Shown in pieces: positions 26,764 to 35,358 of a stretch of 37,971 bases of DNA; positions within the stretch are counted from its first letter, which is position 1, and every line of letters starts with the position of its first letter. Both the position numbers and the translations under genes were made by a program. The DNA is from Burkholderiaceae bacterium (lineage in GTDB: Bacteria > Pseudomonadota > Gammaproteobacteria > Burkholderiales > Burkholderiaceae_C), in the NCBI GenBank assembly GCA_004299095.1, contig SCQQ01000108.1, positions 1 to 37,971 of the forward strand, written 5' to 3'. Below the pieces are notes generated by a model that worked only from the letters and a program-made list of their open reading frames with translations, had not been told where the DNA came from and made no database searches.

Positions 26764-27087
26764 ATGGCTCGACGTCACTTGGCATCCGGCGAACTGACCC
26801 ACCTGGAACCGCTCGGCGCGCGCGTCGCGCAAACCGTGACGCACGCCTTGGTGAAATCCGCCCAAATTGAAATCATCCGCGTCGTCCTGCCGGCGGGCAA
26901 AAGTCTGCCGCGGCACGAAGTCCCCGGCGAGATCACAGTGCAATGCTTGGAAGGCACGGCCGACTTCATCACCGCCAATCAGACGCGGCGCATGCAGGCC
27001 GGCGATTTTCTGTACCTCGCGGGCCACGTCGCGCACGAAATCAAGGCGCTCGAAGACGCCTCGCTGCTGGTGACGATTCGGCTCTGA
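26764..27087 (+). CDS. cupin-domain protein
   Basis: The 107-residue single-domain cupin has the small beta-barrel pattern: LPAGKSLPRHEVPGEITVQCLEGTADF-type motif 1 (His and Glu present) and AGDFLYLAGHVAHEIKALED-type motif 2 with a His. It is likely a metal-binding sensor or small enzyme; no substrate is evident. The ATG at 26764 follows GAGGGTGA. It lies between amiC and mutL in a cluster where it is not normally found. Confidence 0.85.
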   Translation: MARRHLASGELTHLEPLGARVAQTVTHALVKSAQIEIIRVVLPAGKSLPRHEVPGEITVQCLEGTADFITANQTRRMQAGDFLYLAGHVAHEIKALEDASLLVTIRL

Positions 27088-27105
27088 ACCGCGCGCGGCG
27101 CAGCC

Positions 27106-27234
27106 GCGCGATGACGAAATGACTGCCGTCGCTGCGCTCCGGGCATGACCTCGCTGCGCATCGATGACGGCCGCCGAGGCGGCCATGACAAGTCATGGCG
27201 CCGCGCAGCGGAGACGTCATTTCGTCATGCGCGC
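27106..27234. repeat. palindromic element between cupin and dedA genes
   Basis: Perfect 13-bp inverted arms ATGACGAAATGAC (27111-27123) and GTCATTTCGTCAT (27216-27228), flanked by GCGC-rich ends, enclose 92 bp. An inner hairpin GCCATGAC-AA-GTCATGGC lies at 27182-27199. The whole block fills the gap between two convergent genes. It looks like a small REP or MITE-like element, or a two-way terminator; no transposase or second copy is visible in the window. Confidence 0.6.
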
Positions 27235-27259
27235 AAGGCGCTCTTGGGCGCTGCTGCGC

Positions 27260-27913
27260 TCAGACCCGCGACGGCTCGCCCGACTTGTGCGTGCGCCAGG
27301 CGCCGTAAATGGCGATGGCGCCCGGCACCAGGATCAGTGCCCAGATGATCTCGCTCAAGTGCTGCTGCACCCATGGCAGGTTGCCGAAAAAGCGGCCCGC
27401 GGTCACCAGACCCACGGCCCAGAGGATGGCGCCGGTCACGTTGTAGAAGGTAAAGCGCGAGCGGTGCATGTCGGCCACGCCGGCCACGAACGGCACGAAG
27501 GTGCGGATGAACGGCATGAAGCGCGCCAGCACCACCGTAATGCCGCCGTGGCGCTCGTAGAACGCGTGCGCCTTGTCGAAAGCGCTGCGGTTGAACCAGC
27601 GCGAATCGCTCCACTGGAACACTTTGGGGCCGAAGTAGCTGCCGATGGAATAGTTGCACTGGTCCCCGAGGACGGCGGCCGCGAGCAGCACCACGCACAC
27701 CAGCGGGTAATTCATGAGCCCGGCGCCCGCAAGCGCGCCGGAGATGAACAGCAGCGAATCGCCCGGCAGGAACGGCATCACCACCAGCCCGGTTTCGACG
27801 AACACCACCGCAAACAAGAGCGCGTAGGCCCAAGCGCCGTATTGGGCGACGAAAGTACCGAGGTAACGATCGACGTGCAGGGCAAAATCGACCAGCATGA
27901 AAACCACATCCAT
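27260..27913 (-). CDS. DedA family membrane protein
   Basis: The 217-residue inner-membrane protein of the DedA/VTT family acts in lipid carrier flipping and envelope homeostasis. Signatures are FVETGLVVMPFLPGDSLLF near residues 38-56, GDQCNYSIGSYFG, and RFMPFIRTFVPFVAGVADM near residues 131-149, with the essential Glu and Arg present. It is on the minus strand, divergent from mutL; only 64 bp separate the starts. It interrupts the amiC-mutL order. Confidence 0.94.
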   Translation of the reverse strand: MDVVFMLVDFALHVDRYLGTFVAQYGAWAYALLFAVVFVETGLVVMPFLPGDSLLFISGALAGAGLMNYPLVCVVLLAAAVLGDQCNYSIGSYFGPKVFQWSDSRWFNRSAFDKAHAFYERHGGITVVLARFMPFIRTFVPFVAGVADMHRSRFTFYNVTGAILWAVGLVTAGRFFGNLPWVQQHLSEIIWALILVPGAIAIYGAWRTHKSGEPSRV

Positions 27914-27977
27914 GGCGCGCGATTATGCGTTGCCGACCGCCACGAACCTTGAGGTGGCCGCGCGCACAATTCAGCCC

Positions 27978-29801
27978 ATGCCCGAGCCATCCCACCGCCC
28001 CATCCGCGAACTGCCCGACGACCTCATCAGCCAGATCGCCGCGGGCGAAGTGGTGGAGCGCCCCGCTTCCGTGGTGCGCGAGCTGCTCGACAACGCGCTC
28101 GACGCCGGCGCCACGCAAATCGCCGTGCGCCTGTCGGCCGGCGGCGTGCGCCTGATCCGCATCGAAGACAACGGCAGCGGCATTGCCCAGGCGGAGCTGG
28201 GCGCGGCGCTGAAGCGCCACGCCACCAGCAAGATCGCGAGCCTGAGCGACCTGGAATCGGTCGCCACCATGGGATTTCGCGGCGAGGCACTGGCCGCCAT
28301 CAACGCAGTGGCCGAACTGACGTTGATCGCGCGCACCGCGGACGCGCCCAACGGCTGGGCCATCAACGGCGTGACCGGCGAAATCAGCGCCGCGGCACGG
28401 CCGCAAGGCACCACGGTGGAAGTGAAGGAGCTCTTTTTCTCCGTCCCGGCGCGGCGCAAGTTCCTGAAAGCCGACGCCACCGAACTGGCCCACTGCCTGG
28501 AATCCGTGCGCCGCCATGCGCTCGCGCGCCCCGACGTGGCGTTCTCGGTCTGGAGCGACGGCAAGCTGATCGCGCAATGGCGCCAGCGGGCGGGCGAAGC
28601 CGATCAGCGCCTGACCGACGTGATGGGCGCCACCTTCCTAGAGCAATCGGTCGCCGTCGACTACACGGCGGGCGGCATCCACGTCCACGGCCGCGCTGGG
28701 CTGCCGAACCACGCCCGCACGCGCGCTGACCAGCAATTCAGCTACGTCAACGGCCGCTATGTGCGCGACAAGGTGGTGGCGCACGCCGCGCGCAGCGCCT
28801 ATGAAGACGTGCTCTACGGCGGCCGCCAGCCGGTGTACGTGCTGCACATCGAAGTCGATCCGACGCGCGTGGACGTGAACGTGCACCCGACCAAGATCGA
28901 AGTGCGCTTTCGCGACAGCCGTGCAGTGCACCAGGCGGTGCAGCACGCCGTCGACAATGCGCTGGCGATTCCGCGCGCCAGCCTGCTGCAGCAAACGGTG
29001 CCTGAGGCGGCGGCCCCGGCAGTGGCTGCTCCGCAGGCGAACGCTCCCGGTGCCGCACGCTGGATTGCCCAGGCGCAAAGCGCGATGCATTTCTTCAAGC
29101 CGGCAGACGGCGCACGCAGCGTGCAGGAGATGGCGCAGCTCTGGGGCGCAACGGCGCCGGCTTCCGTGCCTGCCACCGCCATACCGGAGCCCGTGCTGCC
29201 GGCCGTTGATGCGGATGGCCAGCCGCTCGGCCACGCCGTGGCGCAAATCCACGGCATCTACATCCTGGCAGAGAACCGCTGGGGACTGGTGCTGGTCGAC
29301 ATGCATGCGGCGCATGAGCGCATCGTGTACGAACGGCTCAAGGCGCAACTCGACGGCGCCCGAATCACCAGCCAGCCGCTGCTGATTCCGGCCACCTTCG
29401 CCGCTTCGCCCGAAGAGATCGCCACCGCCGAAGAAGCGGCCGACGTGCTACCTCAAATCGGCCTGGACATCACGCCGTTTTCCAGCAAGACGCTGGCCGT
29501 GCGCGCAGTGCCCACCGCATTGGCCGCGGGCGACCCGGTGGAACTGGCGCGCGGCGTGCTGGCCGAACTGGCGCGGCACGACGTGAGCACGGTGGTGCAG
29601 CGCGCACAGAACGAACTGCTCGGTACCATGGCGTGCCACGGCGCGGTGCGTGCCAACCGGCATCTCACGCTGGACGAAATGAACGCCCTGCTGCGCCAGA
29701 TGGAAACCACCGAGCGCTCCGACCAGTGCAACCATGGCCGCCCCACCTGGCGCCAGTTGACGTTGAAAGAACTGGATGGGCTGTTCTTGCGCGGGCGGTA
29801 G
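27978..29801 (+). CDS. mutL: DNA mismatch repair protein MutL
   Basis: The product has 607 residues. The GHKL ATPase domain has LLDNALDAGAT, EDNGSGIA and GFRGEALAAI, followed by the PTKIEVRF segment of the transducer domain. The C-terminal dimer domain holds DMHAAHERIVYE (starting near residue 441) and ACHGA and QCNHGRPT near the end. These are close to the DQHA(X)2E(X)4E endonuclease signature, with Met for Gln. This suggests an incising MutL, unlike E. coli MutL; that is inference. The ATG at 27978 (MPEPSHRPIREL) is chosen over 27897 because the preceding residues are not MutL-like. Confidence 0.95.
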   Translation: MPEPSHRPIRELPDDLISQIAAGEVVERPASVVRELLDNALDAGATQIAVRLSAGGVRLIRIEDNGSGIAQAELGAALKRHATSKIASLSDLESVATMGFRGEALAAINAVAELTLIARTADAPNGWAINGVTGEISAAARPQGTTVEVKELFFSVPARRKFLKADATELAHCLESVRRHALARPDVAFSVWSDGKLIAQWRQRAGEADQRLTDVMGATFLEQSVAVDYTAGGIHVHGRAGLPNHARTRADQQFSYVNGRYVRDKVVAHAARSAYEDVLYGGRQPVYVLHIEVDPTRVDVNVHPTKIEVRFRDSRAVHQAVQHAVDNALAIPRASLLQQTVPEAAAPAVAAPQANAPGAARWIAQAQSAMHFFKPADGARSVQEMAQLWGATAPASVPATAIPEPVLPAVDADGQPLGHAVAQIHGIYILAENRWGLVLVDMHAAHERIVYERLKAQLDGARITSQPLLIPATFAASPEEIATAEEAADVLPQIGLDITPFSSKTLAVRAVPTALAAGDPVELARGVLAELARHDVSTVVQRAQNELLGTMACHGAVRANRHLTLDEMNALLRQMETTERSDQCNHGRPTWRQLTLKELDGLFLRGR

Positions 29802-29926
29802 GGCCACGTGCTCCCATCCGACTCAACCGGTCCATCGACCGCGCGCGCCACAACGCCCGTCCGTGGAAATGCGTCTCCGTGAGAACCGGCTTGCTTGCCG
29901 CATGCGCGGGCAAACTCATCGCCCGG

Positions 29927-30179
29927 TCCCTTCTGGCCGCGCCGAGGAGCGCAAGGGCCGTGAGCGGCAAGGCCAGCGCAGCATGGCCTTGCCTTCGTGC
30001 TCTGACTCGCTGCGGCTGTCTGAGCGCAGCGACGCAAGAGCACAGCGAGTTCCGCAGCGGCTCACGGCCCTGAGCACCGCAGGGCACCCGCAGGGCGCGG
30101 ACGGCAGGGTCGCTTTCTTTTGCCTTCTTTTCTTGGCGACGCAAGAAAAGAAGGTGCGCCGCCGGGCGCATGTCCCGGC
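29927..30179 (+). repeat. 253-bp repeat cassette, copy A
   Basis: This copy lies between mutL and miaA. Its reverse complement recurs at 33857-34109 with about 95% identity and equal length. It contains a perfect hairpin with 13-bp arms CCTTCTTTTCTTG / CAAGAAAAGAAGG (30123-30154), a 10-bp-arm palindrome GGCAAGGCCA / TGGCCTTGCC, and a long-range pair GGGCCGTGAGC / GCTCACGGCCC. It is not coding. Repeats of this general form are known between genes in Burkholderiales; this is recalled, not searched. Confidence 0.85.
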
Positions 30180-30255
30180 AACACACAGGTCACGTTGGGC
30201 CGCCGAGCCCATTCGGCGCACCCTCGCCTGCACCGGGTACTGAGCAGGTTCAACC

Positions 30256-31242
30256 GTGCCTCGCCCAACCCAGACAAACGCCGCACGCCGCACGGATCTC
30301 CCTGCGGCCATCTACCTGACCGGTCCCACCGCCGTGGGCAAGAGCGCCGTCGCGATGGCACTGGCCGAGCGACTGCCGGTGGAAATCATCAGCGTCGACT
30401 CGGCGCTGGTGTATCGCGGCATGGACATCGGCACGGCCAAGCCGAGTGCCACCGAGCGTGCTGCCGTGGCGCACCACCTGATCGATATCCGCGATCCCGC
30501 CGAACCGTACAGCGCGGCCGAGTTCGCGAGCGATGCCACACGCCTCATGGCCGAAATCCGCGCGCGCCGGCACGTGCCGCTGCTGGTGGGCGGAACGCTG
30601 CTGTATTTCAGGGCGCTGCTGGGCGGACTGGACGCGCTGCCCGCCGCCAATGCCGCCGTGCGTGAAGCCCTCGAAAAACGCGCGCAACGCCTGGGCTGGC
30701 CCGCGCTGCACGCCGAACTGGCCCGCGTGGACCCCGCCGCCGCCGCGCGCCTGGCGCCCAACGACCGGCAGCGCATCCAGCGCGCGCTCGAAGTCTGGCA
30801 ACAGACCGGCCAGCCGCTGTCCGCGCTGCAAACCGGCGCCAGCGGCACCGCAGCCAAGATGCGCGCCCCGCCCCATTTCTTCGCGCTGGAACCGACAGAC
30901 CGCGCCTGGCTGCACACCCGCATCGCGTTGCGCTTCGACCAGATGCTGGCCGCCGGTCTGATCGACGAAGTGAAGCGCCTGAACGCCCGCGGCACCTTGT
31001 CGGCCGACCTGCCCGCGATGCGCTGCGTGGGTTACCGCCAGGTGCTGGATACCCTCGCCGGCCGGGCGCCGGCGGAAACGCTGCGCGAACGCGGCATTGC
31101 GGCCACGCGACAGCTGGCCAAACGTCAATTGACGTGGCTGCGCGGCATTCAGGGGCGGCAGGTGTTGGCGGTCGGCGGTTCGAGCCGCACATCGATCCTG
31201 GCAGCCGCCATACTGGAACGGATCAATGCGGCCGGCAATTGA
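30256..31242 (+). CDS. miaA: tRNA dimethylallyltransferase
   Basis: The 328-residue enzyme adds a dimethylallyl group to A37 of tRNAs reading UNN codons. Walker A GPTAVGKS (23-30), [42 protein letters not shown] and the C-terminal [10 protein letters not shown] and [13 protein letters not shown] segments are all conserved. The start is GTG at 30256. mutL-miaA is the usual order, but here 454 bp with a repeat cassette separate them, so miaA probably has its own promoter. Confidence 0.96.
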   Translation: MPRPTQTNAARRTDLPAAIYLTGPTAVGKSAVAMALAERLPVEIISVDSALVYRGMDIGTAKPSATERAAVAHHLIDIRDPAEPYSAAEFASDATRLMAEIRARRHVPLLVGGTLLYFRALLGGLDALPAANAAVREALEKRAQRLGWPALHAELARVDPAAAARLAPNDRQRIQRALEVWQQTGQPLSALQTGASGTAAKMRAPPHFFALEPTDRAWLHTRIALRFDQMLAAGLIDEVKRLNARGTLSADLPAMRCVGYRQVLDTLAGRAPAETLRERGIAATRQLAKRQLTWLRGIQGRQVLAVGGSSRTSILAAAILERINAAGN

Positions 31243-31270
31243 ACGGTACCGGACGTTTCACACGCTTGAA

Positions 31271-31306
31271 AATACCCATCGCAGAAATAATACCTATCGC
31301 AGAAAT
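31271..31306. repeat. tandem 18-bp direct repeat before the hsp20 terminator
   Basis: Two adjacent copies of AATACC(C/T)ATCGCAGAAAT lie at 31271-31288 and 31289-31306, differing by one base. They abut the A-run of the terminator between miaA and hsp20. They probably arose by slippage. Confidence 0.8.
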
Positions 31307-31334
31307 AAAAAAAGGCCGCATTCAAGCGGCCTTT
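31304..31334 (-). terminator. rho-independent terminator of hsp20, possibly two-way
   Basis: A perfect 9-bp stem AAAGGCCGC / GCGGCCTTT with a 6-nt loop (31311-31334) is followed on the minus strand by a run of T (plus-strand A-run 31306-31313). It lies 24 bp past the hsp20 stop. It may also stop miaA from the other side, though with a poorer T-run. Confidence 0.9.
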
Positions 31335-31358
31335 GGAAGCACCATCTCAAGGTGTGAT

Positions 31359-31787
31359 CTACTCGATCGCGATTTTCTGCGCGGCAGCCGGTTGTTTCTT
31401 CGGCAAGGTGAGCGCCAAGACGCCATTGTCGTATCTCGCCTTGGCTTGCGCTTCGTCGATTTCCTGCGGCAATTGGAAGCTGCGCGCGACCGAACCGTAA
31501 TAGCGTTCCGAGCGCAAGAGTTTCTCGCCCTCTTTCTGCTCGTCATGCTGCTTCACTTCCGCTTGCAGCGTGACCACAGGCCCGTCGACGGACACCTGGA
31601 TGTCCTGCTTCGACACCCCCGGCATTTCGGCCAACACCGTATAGGCATTGCCATTTTCCTTGACGTCGATTTTTATTTCCGACACGGCAGGCAGTTTGTC
31701 GCCATGCAGCGGCCGGACGAAAAACCCCGGCGCGAAATCGCCAAAAATATCATCGAACAAACGATTGCGAACCAATTGATTCGGCAT
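31359..31787 (-). CDS. Hsp20/alpha-crystallin family small heat-shock protein
   Basis: The 142-residue holdase chaperone has an alpha-crystallin domain at about 38-130 (SEIKIDVKENGNAYTVLAEMPGV-type strands, SERYYGSVARSFQLP, and GVLALTLPKK near 122). The N-terminal arm is short and the tail ends in an IAIE-type segment. The ATG at 31787 follows GGAGA. A promoter lies at 31837-31864 and a strong terminator follows, so it is its own unit, antisense to its flanking genes. Confidence 0.95.
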   Translation of the reverse strand: MPNQLVRNRLFDDIFGDFAPGFFVRPLHGDKLPAVSEIKIDVKENGNAYTVLAEMPGVSKQDIQVSVDGPVVTLQAEVKQHDEQKEGEKLLRSERYYGSVARSFQLPQEIDEAQAKARYDNGVLALTLPKKQPAAAQKIAIE

Positions 31788-31836
31788 GTGCTTCTCCAGA
31801 TGGCTTGATGGCAGCTTGATTGCCGCCTTGCCACTC

Positions 31837-31864
31837 AATATAGCGACCACGGGCAGGTTTTCAA
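31837..31864 (-). promoter_or_regulatory. hsp20 promoter
   Basis: On the minus strand TTGAAA (31864-31859) and TATATT (31842-31837) are 16 bp apart, about 50 bp ahead of the ATG. CTTGAAA also fits the heat-shock sigma-32 -35 element, but the -10 is less C-rich than the sigma-32 consensus. Confidence 0.6.
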
Positions 31865-32063
31865 GGCAAGCCGCAGACCACGATTTTGCAAATCGTGCAG
31901 CCGAGGAACGCGCACCGTCGCCCGGGCACTGCCAGTCGCGTTGCAGCGCGCTCGATGCGGTCTCGCGCCTTCAACGCGCCACGCGAACGTGCGAAAATAG
32001 GCCGCTTTTGCGACGCGCTGGCGGCACGATCAGCCGCGCTGCACGGTTCTTGATTCAGCCCCC

Positions 32064-33035
32064 ATGCCTTCTACCCTGCACCCTCATCTCAACGTAGCCG
32101 TGCGCGCTGCACGCGCGGCTGGCGCCCTCATCAACCACGCCGCGCTCGACATCGAATCGGTGCGCGTATCGGAAAAGCGCGTCAACGACTACGTCACCGA
32201 AGTGGACGTGGCGAGCGAAGCGGCCATCATCGAAATCCTGCTGGAAGCCTATCCCGACCATGGCATCTGGGCCGAAGAATCGGGGCGCGAGCACGGCAAC
32301 CCGCGCGCCGACCACGTCTGGATCATCGATCCGCTGGATGGCACCACCAATTTCATCCACGGCTTTCCAACCTATTGCGTGAGCATTGCGCTGGCGGTGC
32401 GCGGTCAAGTGGAACAAGCCGTCATTTACGATCCGGCGCGCAACGACCTGTTCACCTCCACGCGCGGCCGCGGCGCGTTCCTGAACGACCGGCGCATCCG
32501 CGTGAGCAAGCGCGAACGCCTGTCGAAAGCGCTGCTGGCCACCGGTTTCCCTTACCAGCCCGGAACCGATTACGACGAGTTCCTGCGTCTGATGGGCCGC
32601 ATCAGCCGCCAGACGTCCGGCCTGCGCCGCAACGGCTCGGCGGCGCTCGATCTGGCTTACGTCGCTGCCGGCTTTACCGATGGCTATTTCGAAACCGGCT
32701 TGAAGCCCTGGGACGTGGCCGCGGGCTCGCTCTTAGTGACCGAAGCGGGCGGCCTGATCGGCAACTTCACCGGCGACACCGGCAATCTGATCGAAGAAAG
32801 CGAGCACCTGGCCGCGCCACCGCGCATTTACGCGCAAATGGTGACGCTGCTCGCGCCCTACTCGCGCTTCAAGAGCGAGCATGCGGGCACCGCTGCGCCG
32901 GAGCGCACCCCGACCGAGCGCGGGGGCAAGCCGCTGTCGCTGCGCCGCAGCGAGCAAAGCCCTGCCAGCGGCGAAACCGGCACGCCGGAACAGGCGTTGA
33001 GTGCTGCCGTCAGGGCGGCTGAACACGGCTCGTGA
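32064..33035 (+). CDS. suhB: inositol monophosphatase family protein SuhB
   Basis: The 323-residue product has the family metal site: WAEESG (E71), DPLDGTTNF (D89, D92) and KPWDVAAG (Asp near 217). SuhB hydrolyses myo-inositol 1-phosphate and in enterobacteria also takes part in rRNA transcription antitermination. About 50 residues beyond the usual end form a low-complexity polar tail ([17 protein letters not shown] onward). It overlaps trmB by four bases (GTGA). It starts at ATG 32064; no clear ribosome binding site. Confidence 0.93.
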   Translation: MPSTLHPHLNVAVRAARAAGALINHAALDIESVRVSEKRVNDYVTEVDVASEAAIIEILLEAYPDHGIWAEESGREHGNPRADHVWIIDPLDGTTNFIHGFPTYCVSIALAVRGQVEQAVIYDPARNDLFTSTRGRGAFLNDRRIRVSKRERLSKALLATGFPYQPGTDYDEFLRLMGRISRQTSGLRRNGSAALDLAYVAAGFTDGYFETGLKPWDVAAGSLLVTEAGGLIGNFTGDTGNLIEESEHLAAPPRIYAQMVTLLAPYSRFKSEHAGTAAPERTPTERGGKPLSLRRSEQSPASGETGTPEQALSAAVRAAEHGS

Positions 33036-33793
33036 AACCGGAAGGCGCACAGGAGCCAGCGCCGGAACCGATAGCGCCGGTGCCCGAGGCGACAGAGCCG
33101 GCCCATCGGCGTGGCATTCACAGTTTCGTCACGCGCCGCGGGCGCATGACGACCGCGCAGGCGCGCGCGCTGGCGAATCTGGGGCCGCAATACGAGATCG
33201 CGTTCGATCCGCTGGTGCGTGACCTGGTTGGTAACGCGCAGCCGACCGATGCGGGCGGCCAGCGGCGCTACCCGCGCACCATCCTGGAAATCGGCTTCGG
33301 CATGGGCGGCGCCACAGCCCACATCGCCGGGCTGATGCCGGATACGCTTTTCATCGGCTGCGAAGTGCACGAGGCGGGCGTGGGCGCGCTGCTGAAGCTC
33401 ATCGGCGACCTGGGACTCGCCAATATCCGCATCGTGCCGCACGATGCCGTCGACGTGGTGCACACCATGATCGCTCCCGCCACACTCGACGGTATCCACA
33501 TCTTCTTCCCCGATCCGTGGCCGAAAAAGCGCCACCACAAGCGCCGCCTGATCCAGGCGCCGTTCGTGCGCGAACTGGCGGAAAAGCTGAAGCCGGGCGC
33601 CTACATTCATTGCGCCACCGACTGGCAGCCGTATGCCGAGCAAATGCTGGAGGTGCTCGGCACGGAACCGCTGCTGACCAACACCGCGACCGGCTACGCG
33701 CCGCGCCCCGCTTACCGGCCGCTCACCAAGTTCGAGCTGCGCGGCCTGCGGCTTGGGCACGGGGTGTGGGATTTGGTGTTTCGGCGGGTTTAA
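33032..33793 (+). CDS. trmB: tRNA (guanine(46)-N7)-methyltransferase
   Basis: The 253-residue enzyme makes m7G46 in the tRNA variable loop. The SAM-binding motif [10 protein letters not shown] (near 83-92), [13 protein letters not shown] and the signature [16 protein letters not shown] are present. The N-terminal 25 residues are Pro/Glu-rich and not conserved. The start is GTG at 33032, overlapping the suhB stop (GTGA), so the two are co-translated. A short palindrome spans its stop codon. Confidence 0.95.
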   Translation: MKPEGAQEPAPEPIAPVPEATEPAHRRGIHSFVTRRGRMTTAQARALANLGPQYEIAFDPLVRDLVGNAQPTDAGGQRRYPRTILEIGFGMGGATAHIAGLMPDTLFIGCEVHEAGVGALLKLIGDLGLANIRIVPHDAVDVVHTMIAPATLDGIHIFFPDPWPKKRHHKRRLIQAPFVRELAEKLKPGAYIHCATDWQPYAEQMLEVLGTEPLLTNTATGYAPRPAYRPLTKFELRGLRLGHGVWDLVFRRV

Positions 33794-33807
33794 GGAGGGT
33801 CCCTCCT
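33793..33807. terminator. palindrome at the trmB stop codon
   Basis: AGGAGGGTCCCTCCT is a perfect 7-bp-arm palindrome with a single central base; its first base is the last of the TAA stop. No T-run follows, so it is at best a weak terminator or a stability hairpin. Confidence 0.4.
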
Positions 33808-33856
33808 ACGTAGCGCACTTGTCACAGTGCACCGAAATCATTCCGACCGTCAGTGG

Positions 33857-34109
33857 GCCGGGACATGCGCCCGGCGGCGCACCTTCTTTTCTTGCGTCGC
33901 CAAGAAAAGAAGGCAAAAGAAAGCGACCCTGCCGTCCGCGCCCTGCGGGTGCCCTGCGGTGCTCAGGCCCGTGAGCCGCTGCGGAACTCGCTGCGCTCCT
34001 GCGTCGCTGCGCTCAGACAACCGCAGCGAGTCAGATGACGTAAGCAAGGCCATGCTGCGCTGGCCCTGCCGCTCACGGCCCTTGCGCTCCTCGGCGCGGC
34101 CAGAAGGGA
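33857..34109 (-). repeat. 253-bp repeat cassette, copy B, inverted
   Basis: This is the reverse complement of the copy at 29927-30179, about 95% identical and the same length. The hairpin with 13-bp arms CCTTCTTTTCTTG / CAAGAAAAGAAGG lies at 33882-33913. It lies between trmB and the first metallo-hydrolase, about 60 bp past the trmB stop. With copy A it forms inverted repeats around miaA-hsp20-suhB-trmB. Confidence 0.85.
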
Positions 34110-34231
34110 TCAAACGGCGGAGACAGCGGCTTGCTCCTCAAATACGAGCGCCCTCAAGCCCCTTGCCACTTGAAAAATACAAGCAATCGCGCAACGACCT
34201 CGGACACAGCCGCGCCGTCAATAATCGCCGC

Positions 34232-35182
34232 ATGACTTCCTCTTCAGTGTCCACCACCCTCCCCGCCGACATCCGCGTCTTCGACCGCGGCTGGCTTTCC
34301 TCCACCAACATCGTCTGCCTGGGCGAAGAACCGGCGCTGATCGACACCAGCTACGTCAAGCACGAGGTGGAAACGGTCGAGCTGATCCGCAAGACGCTGA
34401 ACGGCGCGGCGCTCGCCCGCATCGCCCACACGCACCTGCACAGCGACCACTGTGGCGGTACGCACGCGCTGCAGCGGCTCTGGCCGAACGCGCAAACGTG
34501 GGTGCCCGAGGCGTCGTTCGAGGCCGCGCGAGTGTGGGACGAAGAAGCGCTTACCTATCGCGCCACCGGCCAGCGCTGCCGGCGCTTTCGCGCCGACCAT
34601 GCCATGGCCGTCGGTCAGACCTTGCGCCTCGGCGAGCGCGATTGGCAAATCCACGCGGCGCCCGGCCACGACCCGCTGGCGGTGTTCCTGTTCGACCCGC
34701 GCGACCGCGTCCTGATTGCCGGCGACGCGCTCTGGGAACAAGGCGTGGGCATCATTTTTCCGGTGATCGACGGCGCCGGCGGATCCGACGCGTTCGATGC
34801 ATTCGAGCAGACACTGGATGCCATCGCCGCGCTGCAGCCCGAATGGGTGATCCCCGGGCACGGCACGCCGATTGCCCGCGGCACCGGCGCACTGCAGCGC
34901 GCCTTGGCCCAGGCGCGCAGCCGCATCGAACACTTCAAGCAGCACCCCGAAAGCCACGCCCTCTATGCCGCCAAGGTGTTCGTCAAATACGAGCTCATGG
35001 ATGCAGGGCACCGCACCTGGTCGGAACTGGGCGCGTGGATGGACCGCACGCCCGACCTGCACCGTTTGCACCAGCAGGCCGCGCCCGCAACGGCGTGGCG
35101 CGAGTGGGCGCACGGCGTCGTCGCAGGGCTCATCAGCAAGGGGGCGCTGCGGGATGACGGCACGCAGGTCAGCAACGTCTGA
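34232..35182 (+). CDS. MBL-fold metallo-hydrolase
   Basis: The 316-residue member of the metallo-beta-lactamase fold has the metal motif H68-L-H70-S-D72-H73 (THLHSDHCGG). Further ligands are likely in APGHDPLAVFLF, AGDALWEQG and VIPGHGTPIA. The C-terminal ~90 residues are helical, as in glyoxalase II-like or LACTB2-like hydrolases, but the substrate cannot be told. The ATG at 34232 is chosen because MTSSSV leads directly into the first strand; the frame is open much further upstream through the repeat cassette, which is not coding. Confidence 0.9.
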   Translation: MTSSSVSTTLPADIRVFDRGWLSSTNIVCLGEEPALIDTSYVKHEVETVELIRKTLNGAALARIAHTHLHSDHCGGTHALQRLWPNAQTWVPEASFEAARVWDEEALTYRATGQRCRRFRADHAMAVGQTLRLGERDWQIHAAPGHDPLAVFLFDPRDRVLIAGDALWEQGVGIIFPVIDGAGGSDAFDAFEQTLDAIAALQPEWVIPGHGTPIARGTGALQRALAQARSRIEHFKQHPESHALYAAKVFVKYELMDAGHRTWSELGAWMDRTPDLHRLHQQAAPATAWREWAHGVVAGLISKGALRDDGTQVSNV

Positions 35183-35294
35183 TTTCATTTCCGCATCGAA
35201 GGACGAACAACAGTTCGTCGTCCATGCGGGCCTTTCGCTCGACCCCGGTCGGGGCGCGCGAACCCAACGGTATTCAATCGGATACCGCCAATGT

Positions 35295-35326
35295 GCTGGA
35301 TTCCCGCTTTCGCAGGGATGACGGCA
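35295..35326. repeat. short REP-like palindrome
   Basis: GGATTCCCGCTTTCGCAGGGATGACG resembles a widespread bacterial intergenic repeat with inverted CCCG/CGGG-like arms, here imperfect (TCCC/GGGA arms). It lies between two convergent hydrolase genes and may act as a transcript end. Confidence 0.55.
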
Positions 35327-35358
35327 TCTCGAACGGCGCGGCTTTCGCGCCCCGTGCG

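Noticed and set aside
29802-30255. Protein-coding reading of the mutL-miaA gap
   Set aside because: The open frames here come from the 253-bp cassette and its palindromes, on both strands, with no ribosome binding site.
33827-34231. N-terminal extension of the first metallo-hydrolase through the repeat cassette
   Set aside because: The extension is the repeat sequence itself; the fold starts at the ATG at 34232.
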